Below are positions 33,724-42,283 of a stretch of DNA of 64,000 nt, piece after piece (position 1 is the stretch's first letter; each line of letters begins with the position of its first letter). The position numbers and the translations under genes were made by a program. This stretch comes from an uncultured Cryomorphaceae bacterium. Lineage in GTDB: Bacteria; Bacteroidota; Bacteroidia; Flavobacteriales; Schleiferiaceae. The stretch spans positions 62,001 through 126,000 of the forward strand of contig CAJVWI010000001.1 in the NCBI GenBank assembly GCA_913009655.1, given 5' to 3'. The notes under the pieces were generated by a model that worked only from the letters and a program-made list of their open reading frames with translations, ran no database searches and was not told the origin of the DNA.

Positions 33724-35034
33724 TTGAACCCCGAACCCTTCTTTTTTTCATCAATTTTTCACCCCTTTCCCAGTGAAGTTATTTTTCACCTTATTGCGAT
33801 GTTGTTATTATTGATTGGTTCTGCATTCACCTCTGCATCAGAAGTGGCTTATTTTTCACTTTCACCAAATCAAAAAGTCGAGTTAGGCGAACATAAATCG
33901 ATTTCTTCAAAACGAGTTTTGGAAGTCCTCAAATCTCCAGAGACATTGCTGGCAACATTATTAATTCTCAATAATTTATTCAATCTCGGACTGATTTTAT
34001 TGTCAACATTGGCAACAAGTTTGATTTTCAATTTGGAAGATTATCCATTATTAGCATTAGGAATTCAAACATTTTTTATCACCACTTTAATACTCGTTTT
34101 TGGTGAAGTTATTCCCAAAACGTATGCTACGAATAATGGACTTAATTGGACTATGACTAGTTCTAAATTTATTCAAAATGCAATTAAATTTTTTAATCCA
34201 ATAAGCATGGCTTTGGTAAAATCGTCTCGCTATATCGATCGTTTTAGCAAAACGAAGTCTCTAACAGTTAATGAGCTTGAAGAGGCTTTAGATTTAACCT
34301 CAGAGGAAGCAACAACACCTGAACAGCAAAGACTTTTGAGAGAAATCGTAAAGTTTGGATCAACGAGTGTCAAACAAATAATGACACCACGCCAGGATAT
34401 CTTTGCAATTAATTCTGATCTTGACATCAAGATGGTTTTAAAATCAGTTTCTGAAAATGGGTATTCAAGAATTCCAATATTTCAAGAGAGTCTTGATAGC
34501 ATATCAGGAATTTTACATGCAAAAGATCTACTTAACCATTTAGATGCTTCTCATGAATTTAAATGGGCAGAACTACTGAGACCTGCTTTTTTCGTTACAG
34601 AGAACATGAAAATTGATGATTTATTAGGTGACTTCCGACAAAAAAAAATGCATATGGCTGTGGTTGTAGATGAATTTGGAGGTATCTCAGGAATTACCAC
34701 CTTGGAAGATGTTATGGAAGAAATTGTCGGAGAAATTCGTGATGAATTTGATTCTGATGAACGACTTTATTCTCAATTGGACAATTCTACTTTTGTATTT
34801 GAGGCAAGAGCTCAATTAACAGATCTCTACCGCGTTTTAAACATAAGTCCTGAGATCCTAGAAGAATATAGAGGCGAGGCAGATACAGTAGCAGGGATAT
34901 TATTAGAGCAACTTGGGCGAATGCCATTAAAGGGCGAATCACTCATTATTGGTCCAATAAAATGGACCGTTGAAGCTGCAGATGTTCGCAGGATTGTTCG
35001 TGTAAAAGTGAAATTAATTGAAAATGAAAACTAA
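33724..35034 (+). CDS. gldE: Gliding-associated membrane protein GldE
   Basis: The TTG start at 33724 gives N-terminus NPEPFFFSS, close to the DPEP start of GldE homologues. The 436-residue protein has a DUF21 membrane domain (about residues 20-170, with SASEVAYFSLSPNQK), a CBS pair (about 205-325, IMTPRQDIFA and GGISGITTLEDVMEEIVGE) and a CorC_HlyC C-terminus. GldE accompanies GldD and is linked to gliding/T9SS in Flavobacteria. It overlaps gldD by 11 bases, confirming the pair. It is the paralogue of the gene at 2125. Function in transport is not established. Confidence 0.88.
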   Translation: MNPEPFFFSSIFHPFPSEVIFHLIAMLLLLIGSAFTSASEVAYFSLSPNQKVELGEHKSISSKRVLEVLKSPETLLATLLILNNLFNLGLILLSTLATSLIFNLEDYPLLALGIQTFFITTLILVFGEVIPKTYATNNGLNWTMTSSKFIQNAIKFFNPISMALVKSSRYIDRFSKTKSLTVNELEEALDLTSEEATTPEQQRLLREIVKFGSTSVKQIMTPRQDIFAINSDLDIKMVLKSVSENGYSRIPIFQESLDSISGILHAKDLLNHLDASHEFKWAELLRPAFFVTENMKIDDLLGDFRQKKMHMAVVVDEFGGISGITTLEDVMEEIVGEIRDEFDSDERLYSQLDNSTFVFEARAQLTDLYRVLNISPEILEEYRGEADTVAGILLEQLGRMPLKGESLIIGPIKWTVEAADVRRIVRVKVKLIENEN

Positions 35035-35632
35035 ATTTATTTCCACAGCAATCCTATTTTTTGTTGTTGCCTTTACAGCAAATATTTTTCATCTTTTCTT
35101 TTCGTCATCTCCAAGCTCTGCAGATCTAAGACCATCTGGTTTTATGAGACTTACAATTCCCAAAGACAGCTTGATAGAACTAAAATTAAATAATCTTAAT
35201 TTGCCATTTAACTTCATTCACAGTAGCAATGGATATTGGATTAATAAATCAGAATTGGGCTGGGGAGATATATTTTATCCTTTTTGCAATGGCAGAATCC
35301 AGATCACACATAAAACTATCAATGGAAACTTATCCCAATTAATTGACGATGCACATAAAATGACTTTTAAACACTCTATAGTAGCAGAGGGTATTGATCA
35401 AAAAAACTACGTAAATTCTGAAAGAAATGTAAATGGAATGATCTTTCGTATTTTTGGAAATACAGCATCCAGTATTCAATTTTTTGCGACTGATAGTATA
35501 TCCAATTTTATTCGTGGAGCGGCATACATTTATGCTCAACCTAATCCTGATTCTTTAAAACCCATAAACGAATTTCTTGAGCAGGAAGTAATAACTATTA
35601 TGGAATCAATTTATTGGAATTCAGATATTTAA
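35024..35632 (+). CDS. gldD: Gliding motility protein GldD, without lipobox cysteine
   Basis: The start is the ATG at 35024, overlapping gldE. The 202-residue protein has the GldD core: SGFMRLTIPKDSLIELKLNN, WGDIFYPFCNGRIQITHKTI, LIDDAHKMTFKHSIVAEGI, ASSIQFFATDSISNFIRGAAY and PNPDSLKPINEFLEQEV. GldD is normally a lipoprotein, but here the hydrophobic start (about residues 7-27) is followed by SSSPSSADLRP with no cysteine, so it is either an uncleaved anchor or a cleaved soluble protein. This is seen directly in the sequence. GldD is required for gliding and T9SS secretion in Flavobacterium. Confidence 0.88.
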   Translation: MKTKFISTAILFFVVAFTANIFHLFFSSSPSSADLRPSGFMRLTIPKDSLIELKLNNLNLPFNFIHSSNGYWINKSELGWGDIFYPFCNGRIQITHKTINGNLSQLIDDAHKMTFKHSIVAEGIDQKNYVNSERNVNGMIFRIFGNTASSIQFFATDSISNFIRGAAYIYAQPNPDSLKPINEFLEQEVITIMESIYWNSDI

Positions 35633-35644
35633 AGCATCCAAATC

Positions 35645-36739
35645 TTATTTGAAGTCGCGAATCATTAACCAAGATTTAAAGGACCCATCTATTATTAAAA
35701 ACCATGCTATTGCGCTGAGAACAATATGTATCGGTTGTATTATTTTAGGAATATCAAAATAATACATCGCTGCGCCCAAAGTAGCCTCTAATATAAAAAT
35801 CATTAAAATGATGCCAGCTCTAAAACGCAAACCAGCCAGACCTTCTGATAATTTTAGAAGATAAAAGGAAAAAAGAAGCATTACAAGCGAAAAACTTCGA
35901 TGTACTAGCACGATTGAACTCAATTTACCTACCCATCCTAATCTTGAAGCCCCTACACCAAAAGTTTTCATTAGCACATCAACTTCTTCTCTCACCTGAG
36001 TGCCTAGAATAATTTGAATTCCCAGTAAAATAGAAATCAAAATGTAAATTCTTAAAGCTTTACTCCTGTTTTTTGCTAAATCCTGAATATTTCTTTCAGC
36101 AACAAAGGCATGAGTTTCCCATTCGGAACTTACACTGCGATATATTAAAGCAAGCAACGCTAAAATTATAAACGCGCCTGCCAGATGAAATGTTATCTGA
36201 TGTGGAATGAGATTGCCATCAACAACAACTTTACCAAGCCATGCTTCAAATAAAAGCATGCAGAGAATAGCTAGCATAGTTAATGACCATTTTGGATGAG
36301 AACGATATCGGAAAAAAATAAAAATTGAAGCAAGTAAAATAGGTATTCCAAGTAATGCCCCAAGGAGCCTATTAATATATTCAATCCATGTGTGAACAGG
36401 ATTAAATATTGCATAATCATGACGCTCATAGCTTTTCCAATTAGAAGGATTAAATTCTAAACCCGCACTAAATGATTTATTTGCAACTAATAATTCATGA
36501 TCTTTAATTACCATTTGTCCCTCACTAAAAAATAAATTTGGAGACCAAGAAACCTGATTAATATTTGTAGGTGGAATTATTAAACCAAAACATTTTGGCC
36601 AATCTGGACAACCCATACCGCTACCAGTCATTCTAACTATCGACCCAGCTAGAATAACAAGGAAAGTCAATGTTATAGACATCTGTAACAATCGTCTTAA
36701 CATAAAAGTCCATAATGTTGAAGGTGGTTGACGCATCAC
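35645..36739 (-). CDS. ctaA: Heme A synthase (COX15/CtaA)
   Basis: The 364-residue protein has about eight membrane segments. It carries ILAGSIVRMTGSGMGCPDWP near residue 24, a helix with HTWIEYINRLLGALLG near residue 116 carrying a heme-ligand His, a helix with PHQITFHLAGAF near residue 185, and a later helix with VLVHRSFSL. It converts heme O to heme A for cytochrome oxidase. Two Met codons open the frame. A -7 box lies only two bases upstream, so the true start may be a few codons inside (MLRRLLQ at 36703). Confidence 0.9.
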   Translation of the reverse strand: MMRQPPSTLWTFMLRRLLQMSITLTFLVILAGSIVRMTGSGMGCPDWPKCFGLIIPPTNINQVSWSPNLFFSEGQMVIKDHELLVANKSFSAGLEFNPSNWKSYERHDYAIFNPVHTWIEYINRLLGALLGIPILLASIFIFFRYRSHPKWSLTMLAILCMLLFEAWLGKVVVDGNLIPHQITFHLAGAFIILALLALIYRSVSSEWETHAFVAERNIQDLAKNRSKALRIYILISILLGIQIILGTQVREEVDVLMKTFGVGASRLGWVGKLSSIVLVHRSFSLVMLLFSFYLLKLSEGLAGLRFRAGIILMIFILEATLGAAMYYFDIPKIIQPIHIVLSAIAWFLIIDGSFKSWLMIRDFK

Positions 36740-36741
36740 TA

Positions 36742-36760
36742 CAAAGGTAATCTACCTTTG
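36742..36760. promoter_or_regulatory. Back-to-back -7 promoter boxes (divergent)
   Basis: CAAAGGTA and TACCTTTG are separated by ATC and form an exact inverted repeat. Each arm is a perfect TAnnTTTG reading toward the gene on its side: ctaA on the minus strand and the EamA gene on the plus strand. A TTG at 36728-36730 lies 22 bases from the plus-strand box. For the minus strand the nearest TTG (36776-36778) is 26 bases away. RNA polymerase could load in one direction at a time. Confidence 0.6.
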
Positions 36761-36767
36761 CCGCCTT

Positions 36768-37637
36768 ATGAAAACCAAATTCTTACCCTGGATCATTTTT
36801 TTTAGTCTCGTTTTTATTTGGGGATCTTCCTTTATTATCATGAAACATGCTCTGCAAGGGTTTAGCGCCATCCAGATAGGAGCTGCAAGAATTATTTTTG
36901 CTGCGTTATTTACTTTGATTTTCGCTTATCCATGCTTTAAAGAATTTCGAAGATCAGATATTCCTCATCTTATTGTAATCGCAATTTTAGGTAATTCAAT
37001 TCCTTATGTGCTATTTCCGATTGCGATTAACTATATCCCCTCAGGAATAGTGGGAATAACAAATTCCATGACACCACTATTTACTCTTTTAGTTGGTTTG
37101 TTTATATATGGGAGAAAACTTAAACCTCTGAAAATTCTGGGCGTTAGCATAGGCATGTTAGGAACATTAATTCTAATTAATCCCTTTGATACTAATTCTA
37201 TAGTAGGATATAATTGGCCTTATATCCTCTTAGCATTATTTGGCGCAGCATGCTATGGGGTAAGCATTAACTCTATTGCAAAATTGAATCACCTCTCTCC
37301 CCGGGCAATCACTCTATTCGCTATGCTTGGGGCAAGCGTGCCCTCGATATTTATTCTCTTATTTACAGATTTTGCGGGAAAATTCGAGTATAATTCTTTT
37401 GTTTGGACACCATTTATTTCAATAATCTTTTTAGGAATTGTAGCCACATCTTTGGCAATGGTATTTTTTAACAAACTGATATCAATTACCACTCCAATTT
37501 TTGCTGCATCTACGACATATGCAATTCCAATTGTTGCTCTTGCATGGGGTTTATTATTTGGCGAAATTTTACTTTTAAATCATTTTTTAGGAATGATGGT
37601 AATCCTTACAGGTGTTTGGATTGTAAATAAAAAATGA
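36768..37637 (+). CDS. EamA/DMT-superfamily transporter
   Basis: The 289-residue protein has about ten membrane segments, arranged as two tandem EamA domains. Each half shows the Gly- and Pro-rich pattern of the drug/metabolite transporter superfamily: WGSSFIIMKHAL at residue 19, and PYVLFPIAINYIPSGIVGITNSMTP near residue 78. These carriers export metabolites or drugs, and substrate cannot be predicted. It is divergent from ctaA with its promoter box only seven bases before the ATG. Confidence 0.85.
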   Translation: MKTKFLPWIIFFSLVFIWGSSFIIMKHALQGFSAIQIGAARIIFAALFTLIFAYPCFKEFRRSDIPHLIVIAILGNSIPYVLFPIAINYIPSGIVGITNSMTPLFTLLVGLFIYGRKLKPLKILGVSIGMLGTLILINPFDTNSIVGYNWPYILLALFGAACYGVSINSIAKLNHLSPRAITLFAMLGASVPSIFILLFTDFAGKFEYNSFVWTPFISIIFLGIVATSLAMVFFNKLISITTPIFAASTTYAIPIVALAWGLLFGEILLLNHFLGMMVILTGVWIVNKK

Positions 37638-37698
37638 TATTTGAACTTTATTTAAAATATTATTAAACCAAATTAGATTAATCTAACAAGCTACCCTC

Positions 37699-39135
37699 AT
37701 GAAAAAGCCATCTCTAGCAATTCAAATTATAATCGGATTAATATTAGGCGTTCTATGGGCTTTGTTAAGTTCATCAATGGGATGGAGTGACTTTACACTT
37801 AACTGGATTGCACCGGCTGGAGAAATTTTTATTAGACTACTTAAGCTTATTGCTATTCCTCTGGTTCTTTTTAGTATAATTTCGGGAATTAGTGGATTAA
37901 ATGATACTGCGACATTAGGAAGAATGGGGGTCAAGACTCTTGCATTGTATATTACATCAACCTTAATTGCATGCTGTGTTGGACTATTTTTTGCAAATAC
38001 ATTTAAGCCGGGCTACCAGACTGATCAAGAACAGCTTAAAGTAAATAGATTATCATATGAAATATGGGTCAATGAAACGGAAGGAGTTGAGTTTTTTGAT
38101 GACATTAGATTAACTGAAGACTTTCAATTGAACTCATATTTAACTGATGCCAGACAGGCATTAAAAGAGCAACAATCAAATAAAGAATTAAATAATAAAA
38201 TTGCAGCGGCCTCGTCATCAAAAAAGACTGGCCCACTTCAATTTTTTGTTGATATGGTGCCCTCAAATATTTTTGTGTCCTTCAGTAGTAGCTTAATGCT
38301 GCAGATTATATTTTTCTCTCTTTTCTTCGGTGTGACATTAGTCGCCTTGCCAAAGTCTAAGACATCCCATATGATTGGTTTCATAAACAGTGGATCTCAT
38401 ATTTTTATAAAAATGGTTGATATCATAATGAAAGGCGCGCCTGTTTTTGTATTTGCTCTTTTAGCAGGAAAACTGGCAGAAATGGCAGGGGACGATCCAA
38501 GCAGGCTTCTGGAAATATTTAAAGCTTTGGGGGCGTACACTATTTTAACGATCATTGCATTGCTTACAATGATTTTTGGTTTTTATCCCTTAGTTATAGC
38601 AACACTAATCAATAGAAAAACAAAAATCGGGTTCATTAAGTCGTGGAAATATTTTTCCAAAGGAATAAGACCTGCTCAAATATTGGCATTTTCAACTTCT
38701 TCAACAGCTGCAACTTTACCTGTAACAATGGATTGTGTTCGTGACAATCTAGGAGTTGATGAAGAGGTTGGTTCGTTTGTCTTGCCAGTGGGCGCGACGG
38801 TGAATATGGATGGTACTGCATTATATCAAAGCATTGCCGTAATATTTATGGCGCAATTTCATATGATTGATTTGACAATTGTCCAACAAGCAACAATTAT
38901 ATTTACAGCAACACTTGCAAGTATTGGTGCAGCATCTGTTCCCAGTGCTGGGTTGATAATGTTAATTGTAGTCTTAGAAAGTGTTGGGCTAAACCCAGCA
39001 TGGATCGCAATTATATTCCCTGTAGACCGAATAATTGATATGGTCCGTACCATGCTAAACTTGACAGGCGATGCATCAGTCAGTGTTATAGTAGGTCTAT
39101 CCGAAGATAAGTTTAAGATTATAGACTCTAAATAG
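37699..39135 (+). CDS. Dicarboxylate/amino acid:cation symporter (DAACS)
   Basis: The 478-residue protein has the eight-helix-plus-hairpin layout of the GltPh family. It has a hydrophobic start, LLKLIAIPLVLFSIISG near residue 50, the serine-rich hairpin FSTSSTAATLPV near residue 330 and PVGATVNMDGTALYQ near 358, the substrate/sodium site NMDGT. The ending has GIDR-like IFPVDRIIDMVRTMLNLTGDA. It imports glutamate, aspartate or related dicarboxylates with sodium or protons. An insertion of about 80 polar residues follows the third segment (about 110-185). A terminator follows. Confidence 0.9.
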   Translation: MKKPSLAIQIIIGLILGVLWALLSSSMGWSDFTLNWIAPAGEIFIRLLKLIAIPLVLFSIISGISGLNDTATLGRMGVKTLALYITSTLIACCVGLFFANTFKPGYQTDQEQLKVNRLSYEIWVNETEGVEFFDDIRLTEDFQLNSYLTDARQALKEQQSNKELNNKIAAASSSKKTGPLQFFVDMVPSNIFVSFSSSLMLQIIFFSLFFGVTLVALPKSKTSHMIGFINSGSHIFIKMVDIIMKGAPVFVFALLAGKLAEMAGDDPSRLLEIFKALGAYTILTIIALLTMIFGFYPLVIATLINRKTKIGFIKSWKYFSKGIRPAQILAFSTSSTAATLPVTMDCVRDNLGVDEEVGSFVLPVGATVNMDGTALYQSIAVIFMAQFHMIDLTIVQQATIIFTATLASIGAASVPSAGLIMLIVVLESVGLNPAWIAIIFPVDRIIDMVRTMLNLTGDASVSVIVGLSEDKFKIIDSK

Positions 39136-39156
39136 TGAATAAAGAATAGTTTAATC

Positions 39157-39184
39157 AGTCATTTTTTTAATGAAATGACTTTTG
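39157..39184 (+). terminator. Hairpin terminator after the symporter
   Basis: AGTCATTT (39157-39164) pairs with AAATGACT (39173-39180) across an eight-base loop, followed by TTT. It separates the symporter from rplU. Confidence 0.6.
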
Positions 39185-39200
39185 ATAAAATAGGGGGTGA

Positions 39201-39227
39201 TTTGTTTAGGTTTTAGAACTATCTTTG
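39201..39227 (+). promoter_or_regulatory. Promoter of rplU-rpmA
   Basis: TTTG at 39201-39204 and the perfect -7 box TATCTTTG at 39220-39227 lie 15 bases apart, slightly shorter than usual. The rplU ATG is 25 bases after the box. Confidence 0.5.
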
Positions 39228-39252
39228 CCCCCCTCAACTAATCCCAGTACAT

Positions 39253-39789
39253 ATGTACGCCATAGTAGAAATAGCAGGGCTGCAATACAAAGTGCAAAAA
39301 GACCAACGTGTGTATGTGCACCGTTTGGAAGGAAATGAAGGTGACAAAGTAAAATTTGATCGCGTTTTTCTAGCCGAACAAAAAAGCACAGTAACAGTAG
39401 GCGCCCCAGTTATAGAAGGTGCAAGCGTGATCGCAAGCATTTTAACCCATGTTAAAGCTGATAAAGTCATAATCTTCAAGAAAAAGCGAAGGAAAGGCTA
39501 TGAGAAAAAGACTGGGCATCGTCAACCGATGACACAGATAACTGTAACAGACATTCAGTTGTCCCCCTCAAAAAAAATAACGCCACCAGATAAAAGTACT
39601 GTAGATAAAACTCCAAAACCCGAGGCAAAAAAATCGATAAAAAAAGTAGTAACTGCTAAGAAAAATGCTGATGCACCATTAAAAAAAGCAGTAAAAAAGG
39701 CTATTACAAGTAAAAAACCTGCTGACACAGCAACTAAGAAACCAGTAAAAAAAGCTGCTGCAACTAAGGCAGATTCAAAAAAGGCATAA
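39253..39789 (+). CDS. rplU: Ribosomal protein bL21 with Lys/Ala-rich C-terminal tail
   Basis: The first 100 residues are bL21 (MYAIVEIAGLQYKVQ, HVKADKVIIFKKKRRKGYEKKTGHRQPMTQI, usual length about 102). A tail of about 76 residues follows, low-complexity and rich in Lys, Ala and Pro with repeated KKAVKKA and KKPVKKAA units, like histone H1. Extended bL21 proteins are known in Bacteroidota. The tail could contact rRNA, but its role is unknown. rpmA follows after 12 bases and is cotranscribed. Confidence 0.93.
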   Translation: MYAIVEIAGLQYKVQKDQRVYVHRLEGNEGDKVKFDRVFLAEQKSTVTVGAPVIEGASVIASILTHVKADKVIIFKKKRRKGYEKKTGHRQPMTQITVTDIQLSPSKKITPPDKSTVDKTPKPEAKKSIKKVVTAKKNADAPLKKAVKKAITSKKPADTATKKPVKKAAATKADSKKA

Positions 39790-39801
39790 AACTTATATAT
39801 C

Positions 39802-40074
39802 ATGGCACATAAAAAAGGTGTAGGTAGTTCAAAAAATGGACGCGAATCTGAAAGTAAAAGACTTGGAGTCAAAATCTTTGGTGGCCAAGCAGCCTTGGCT
39901 GGAAATATTATAGTTCGTCAACGAGGGACCACACACCATCCAGGAGAAAATGTTGGTATCGGTAAAGACCATACTCTTTTTGCTCTAAAAACTGGCACTG
40001 TTGATTTCAAGAAAAAGGCAGGTAACAAGAGTTTCGTATCTGTGCTTCCATTTTCTGAAACTAGTGTAGCCTGA
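39802..40074 (+). CDS. rpmA: Ribosomal protein bL27
   Basis: This 90-residue protein has the bL27 start [24 protein letters not shown] and the conserved [29 protein letters not shown]. The N-terminus near the peptidyl transferase centre is of the uncleaved type because it begins directly with AHKKG. It is in an operon with rplU. A rho-independent terminator follows 27 bases later. Confidence 0.97.
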   Translation: MAHKKGVGSSKNGRESESKRLGVKIFGGQAALAGNIIVRQRGTTHHPGENVGIGKDHTLFALKTGTVDFKKKAGNKSFVSVLPFSETSVA

Positions 40075-40100
40075 TTTTATAACTTTTCAATAATTCACAT

Positions 40101-40137
40101 ACCCTCTGGTGCATTTGCAGCAGAGGGTTTTTTATTT
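40101..40137 (+). terminator. Rho-independent terminator between rpmA and serS
   Basis: ACCCTCTG pairs with CAGAGGGT and the loop contains a further TGC/GCA pair, followed by TTTTTTATTTTT. Its T tract ends about seven bases before the serS start codon, so serS must use either read-through or its own start point inside the hairpin. Confidence 0.85.
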
Positions 40138-40144
40138 TTGCTAT

Positions 40145-41419
40145 ATGCTATTATTAAATTTGTTGCGTCAAGATCCGGAAAGTGTTATTAAGGCGCTGCT
40201 AAAGCGCAACCTTGACGCAAGACCAATAGTGAATGAAATCCTTCTTATAAATGAGGAGCGAAGAAAAATTCAAAATAAAACAGAAAGCCTCAAAGCAGAA
40301 TCAAATAAGACGGCAAAGCTTATAGGATTATTGGTCCGTGATGGCAAAGCTTCAGAAGTAAATGAAATAAAAAGTAAGACTGCGTTAATTAAAAAGGAAT
40401 TATTAAGCTTGGAGAAAACGCTACTTGATCTTGAAATAAAAGAAAAAGAAACATTACTTAGTCTCCCGAATACTCCCCATAGATCCGTTAAGCAAGGTTT
40501 CTCTCCAAAAGAAAATGAAATAGTCAGCACTTGGGAAAATGATCCCCAGAGAACAAATGATGGATTAATACCCCATTGGGAATTAGCCAGCAAATACAAT
40601 CTTATTGACTTCGAACGAGGAGTTAAAATTACAGGTGCAGGGTTTCCAATATATACAGGAAATGGAGCAAGGCTGCAACGCGCGTTGATTCAGTTCTTTT
40701 TAGACAAGAATACTCAAGAAGGTTACAAGGAAATCCAACCACCCTATTTTGTAAATGAAGAATCAAGTTTTGGAACCGGGCAACTTCCGGATAAAGAAGG
40801 TCAAATGTATCACATTCAAAATGATAACCTTTATGTAATACCGACATCAGAAATTCCACTAACAAATTTATACAGGAACGAGATTATTGACGAATCTAAG
40901 CTTCCGATCAAAATGACAGCTTACTCCCCGTGTTTCAGACGTGAAGCCGGATCATATGGAAAAGATGTAAGGGGTTTGAATCGACTCCATCAATTTGATA
41001 AAGTTGAAATTGTTTGCATCGATCATCCTGACAATTCTTACAAAAGACTGGACACCATGGTTAACCATGTCGCCGGAATTTTAAAGGATTTAGGATTACA
41101 ATACCGCCTACTTAGACTATGTGGTGGTGACATGGGTTTCACTTCTGCTCTAACTTATGATTTTGAAGTTTGGTCAGCAGCACAACAACGATGGCTTGAA
41201 GTATCTTCAGTTTCTAACTTTGAAACATTTCAAACGAATAGACTTAAACTTCGTTATCGACAGAAGGACAACAAGATTTCACTGGCACACACTTTGAATG
41301 GTTCGGCCCTTGCGCTGCCAAGAATAATGGCCGCTATTCTTGAAAACAATCAAAGTCCTGACGGGATAAACGTACCGAATGTTTTACATAAATATACCGG
41401 GTTTAAAAAGATCTCATGA
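40145..41419 (+). CDS. serS: Seryl-tRNA synthetase
   Basis: I place the start at 40145 (MLLLNLLRQDPESVIK), the family start; a longer frame begins inside the terminator hairpin. The 424-residue product has the N-terminal antiparallel coiled-coil arm (about residues 28-100), then class II motifs. These are motif 1 near GAGFPIYTGNGARLQRALIQFF, motif 2 FRREAGSYGKDVRGLNRLHQFDKVE and motif 3 NGSALALPRIMAAILE. It charges tRNA-Ser. It is followed by a lipoprotein gene overlapping by four bases. Confidence 0.96.
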   Translation: MLLLNLLRQDPESVIKALLKRNLDARPIVNEILLINEERRKIQNKTESLKAESNKTAKLIGLLVRDGKASEVNEIKSKTALIKKELLSLEKTLLDLEIKEKETLLSLPNTPHRSVKQGFSPKENEIVSTWENDPQRTNDGLIPHWELASKYNLIDFERGVKITGAGFPIYTGNGARLQRALIQFFLDKNTQEGYKEIQPPYFVNEESSFGTGQLPDKEGQMYHIQNDNLYVIPTSEIPLTNLYRNEIIDESKLPIKMTAYSPCFRREAGSYGKDVRGLNRLHQFDKVEIVCIDHPDNSYKRLDTMVNHVAGILKDLGLQYRLLRLCGGDMGFTSALTYDFEVWSAAQQRWLEVSSVSNFETFQTNRLKLRYRQKDNKISLAHTLNGSALALPRIMAAILENNQSPDGINVPNVLHKYTGFKKIS

Positions 41420-41952
41420 GAATATTTTTTTTAATTATTTTAACATCTATTTCATGCTCTTGCAGTAACTCTCTTTTAGTTGACTTAAATGAACTCGAAA
41501 AAGATTTAAATGAATCGAGGAATCTAATTAACGAGCTTTATAACAGAGGTTTTGAAACTGCATTAAAAGATCTTGAAAGGCACGTGGAAATTGCTAAAAG
41601 CAAAGCATACAGCGCAGAAAATAAAATTTATTTTACAAATGAATTCGAAATACTGAAAAATCGCCATAAAGAAATGATTCGGTTCTCTGATTTTTTATCA
41701 ACGAATCAAATTGAGTCTAGAATTGAATTTGATTCTAAACAAATAAATGATCTGAGGCATGATATTAAAAATCATATAATTGAAAAAAATGAAGCCTTAA
41801 AATCGATTGAAAATGAAAAAAATGCCATCATTCCTTACCTCTCCGATCTAAACAATCGAATCAATTACATACTCAACTCAATCGAGACCCATGACAGTAT
41901 CGATAACCATCTCCAATTAATTTGGGATAATTGGGTTCATTCAACCCCCTAA
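41416..41952 (+). CDS. Coiled-coil lipoprotein, unknown function
   Basis: The 178-residue protein has a short hydrophobic start with a lipobox-like SISCSCSN, so it is probably anchored at about residue 14-16. The remainder is highly charged and helical, with heptad-like Leu/Ile spacing over about residues 25-165, consistent with a coiled coil. I recognise no domain. Its ATG overlaps the serS stop by four bases, and a DUF4286 gene follows ten bases later. Confidence 0.65.
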   Translation: MRIFFLIILTSISCSCSNSLLVDLNELEKDLNESRNLINELYNRGFETALKDLERHVEIAKSKAYSAENKIYFTNEFEILKNRHKEMIRFSDFLSTNQIESRIEFDSKQINDLRHDIKNHIIEKNEALKSIENEKNAIIPYLSDLNNRINYILNSIETHDSIDNHLQLIWDNWVHSTP

Positions 41953-41961
41953 AATAGAATA

Positions 41962-42276
41962 ATGCACATATATAATGTAACCATTAATATTGATGACTCT
42001 GTTCATGATGAATGGAAAAATTGGATGCAATCTATTCATATTCCCGAAGTACTTTCCACAGGATTATTTTTGGAATCCAGGTTTGCGCGAGTTTTAATTG
42101 ATGAAGAATCGGGAACAACTTACTCTATTCAATATCTATTTAATGAACTTGCTGATTATCAGCTTTATGAACAATTATATGCTGAAGATCTTAGAAATAA
42201 AACAGAAAAACTTTTTGGAGGACAATTTGTGGCATTTCGAACCATGTTAGACATTATCGATATTAATAAAAAATAA
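41962..42276 (+). CDS. DUF4286-family protein
   Basis: This 104-residue protein has the DUF4286 pattern: MHIYNVTINIDDSVHDEWKNWM and FGGQFVAFRTMLDII. It is common in Bacteroidota and has the look of a small ferredoxin-like alpha/beta fold. Function is unknown. It is in line with the lipoprotein gene and the peptidase gene downstream, with gaps of nine and seven bases. Confidence 0.8.
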   Translation: MHIYNVTINIDDSVHDEWKNWMQSIHIPEVLSTGLFLESRFARVLIDEESGTTYSIQYLFNELADYQLYEQLYAEDLRNKTEKLFGGQFVAFRTMLDIIDINKK

Positions 42277-42283
42277 AAGTACT

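Noticed and set aside
39555-39872. 105-codon minus-strand frame opposite rplU and rpmA
   Set aside because: It is a shadow of the Lys-rich tail, giving a Phe-rich artefact.
40109-40144. N-terminal extension of serS
   Set aside because: It lies inside the terminator hairpin and is absent from the family.
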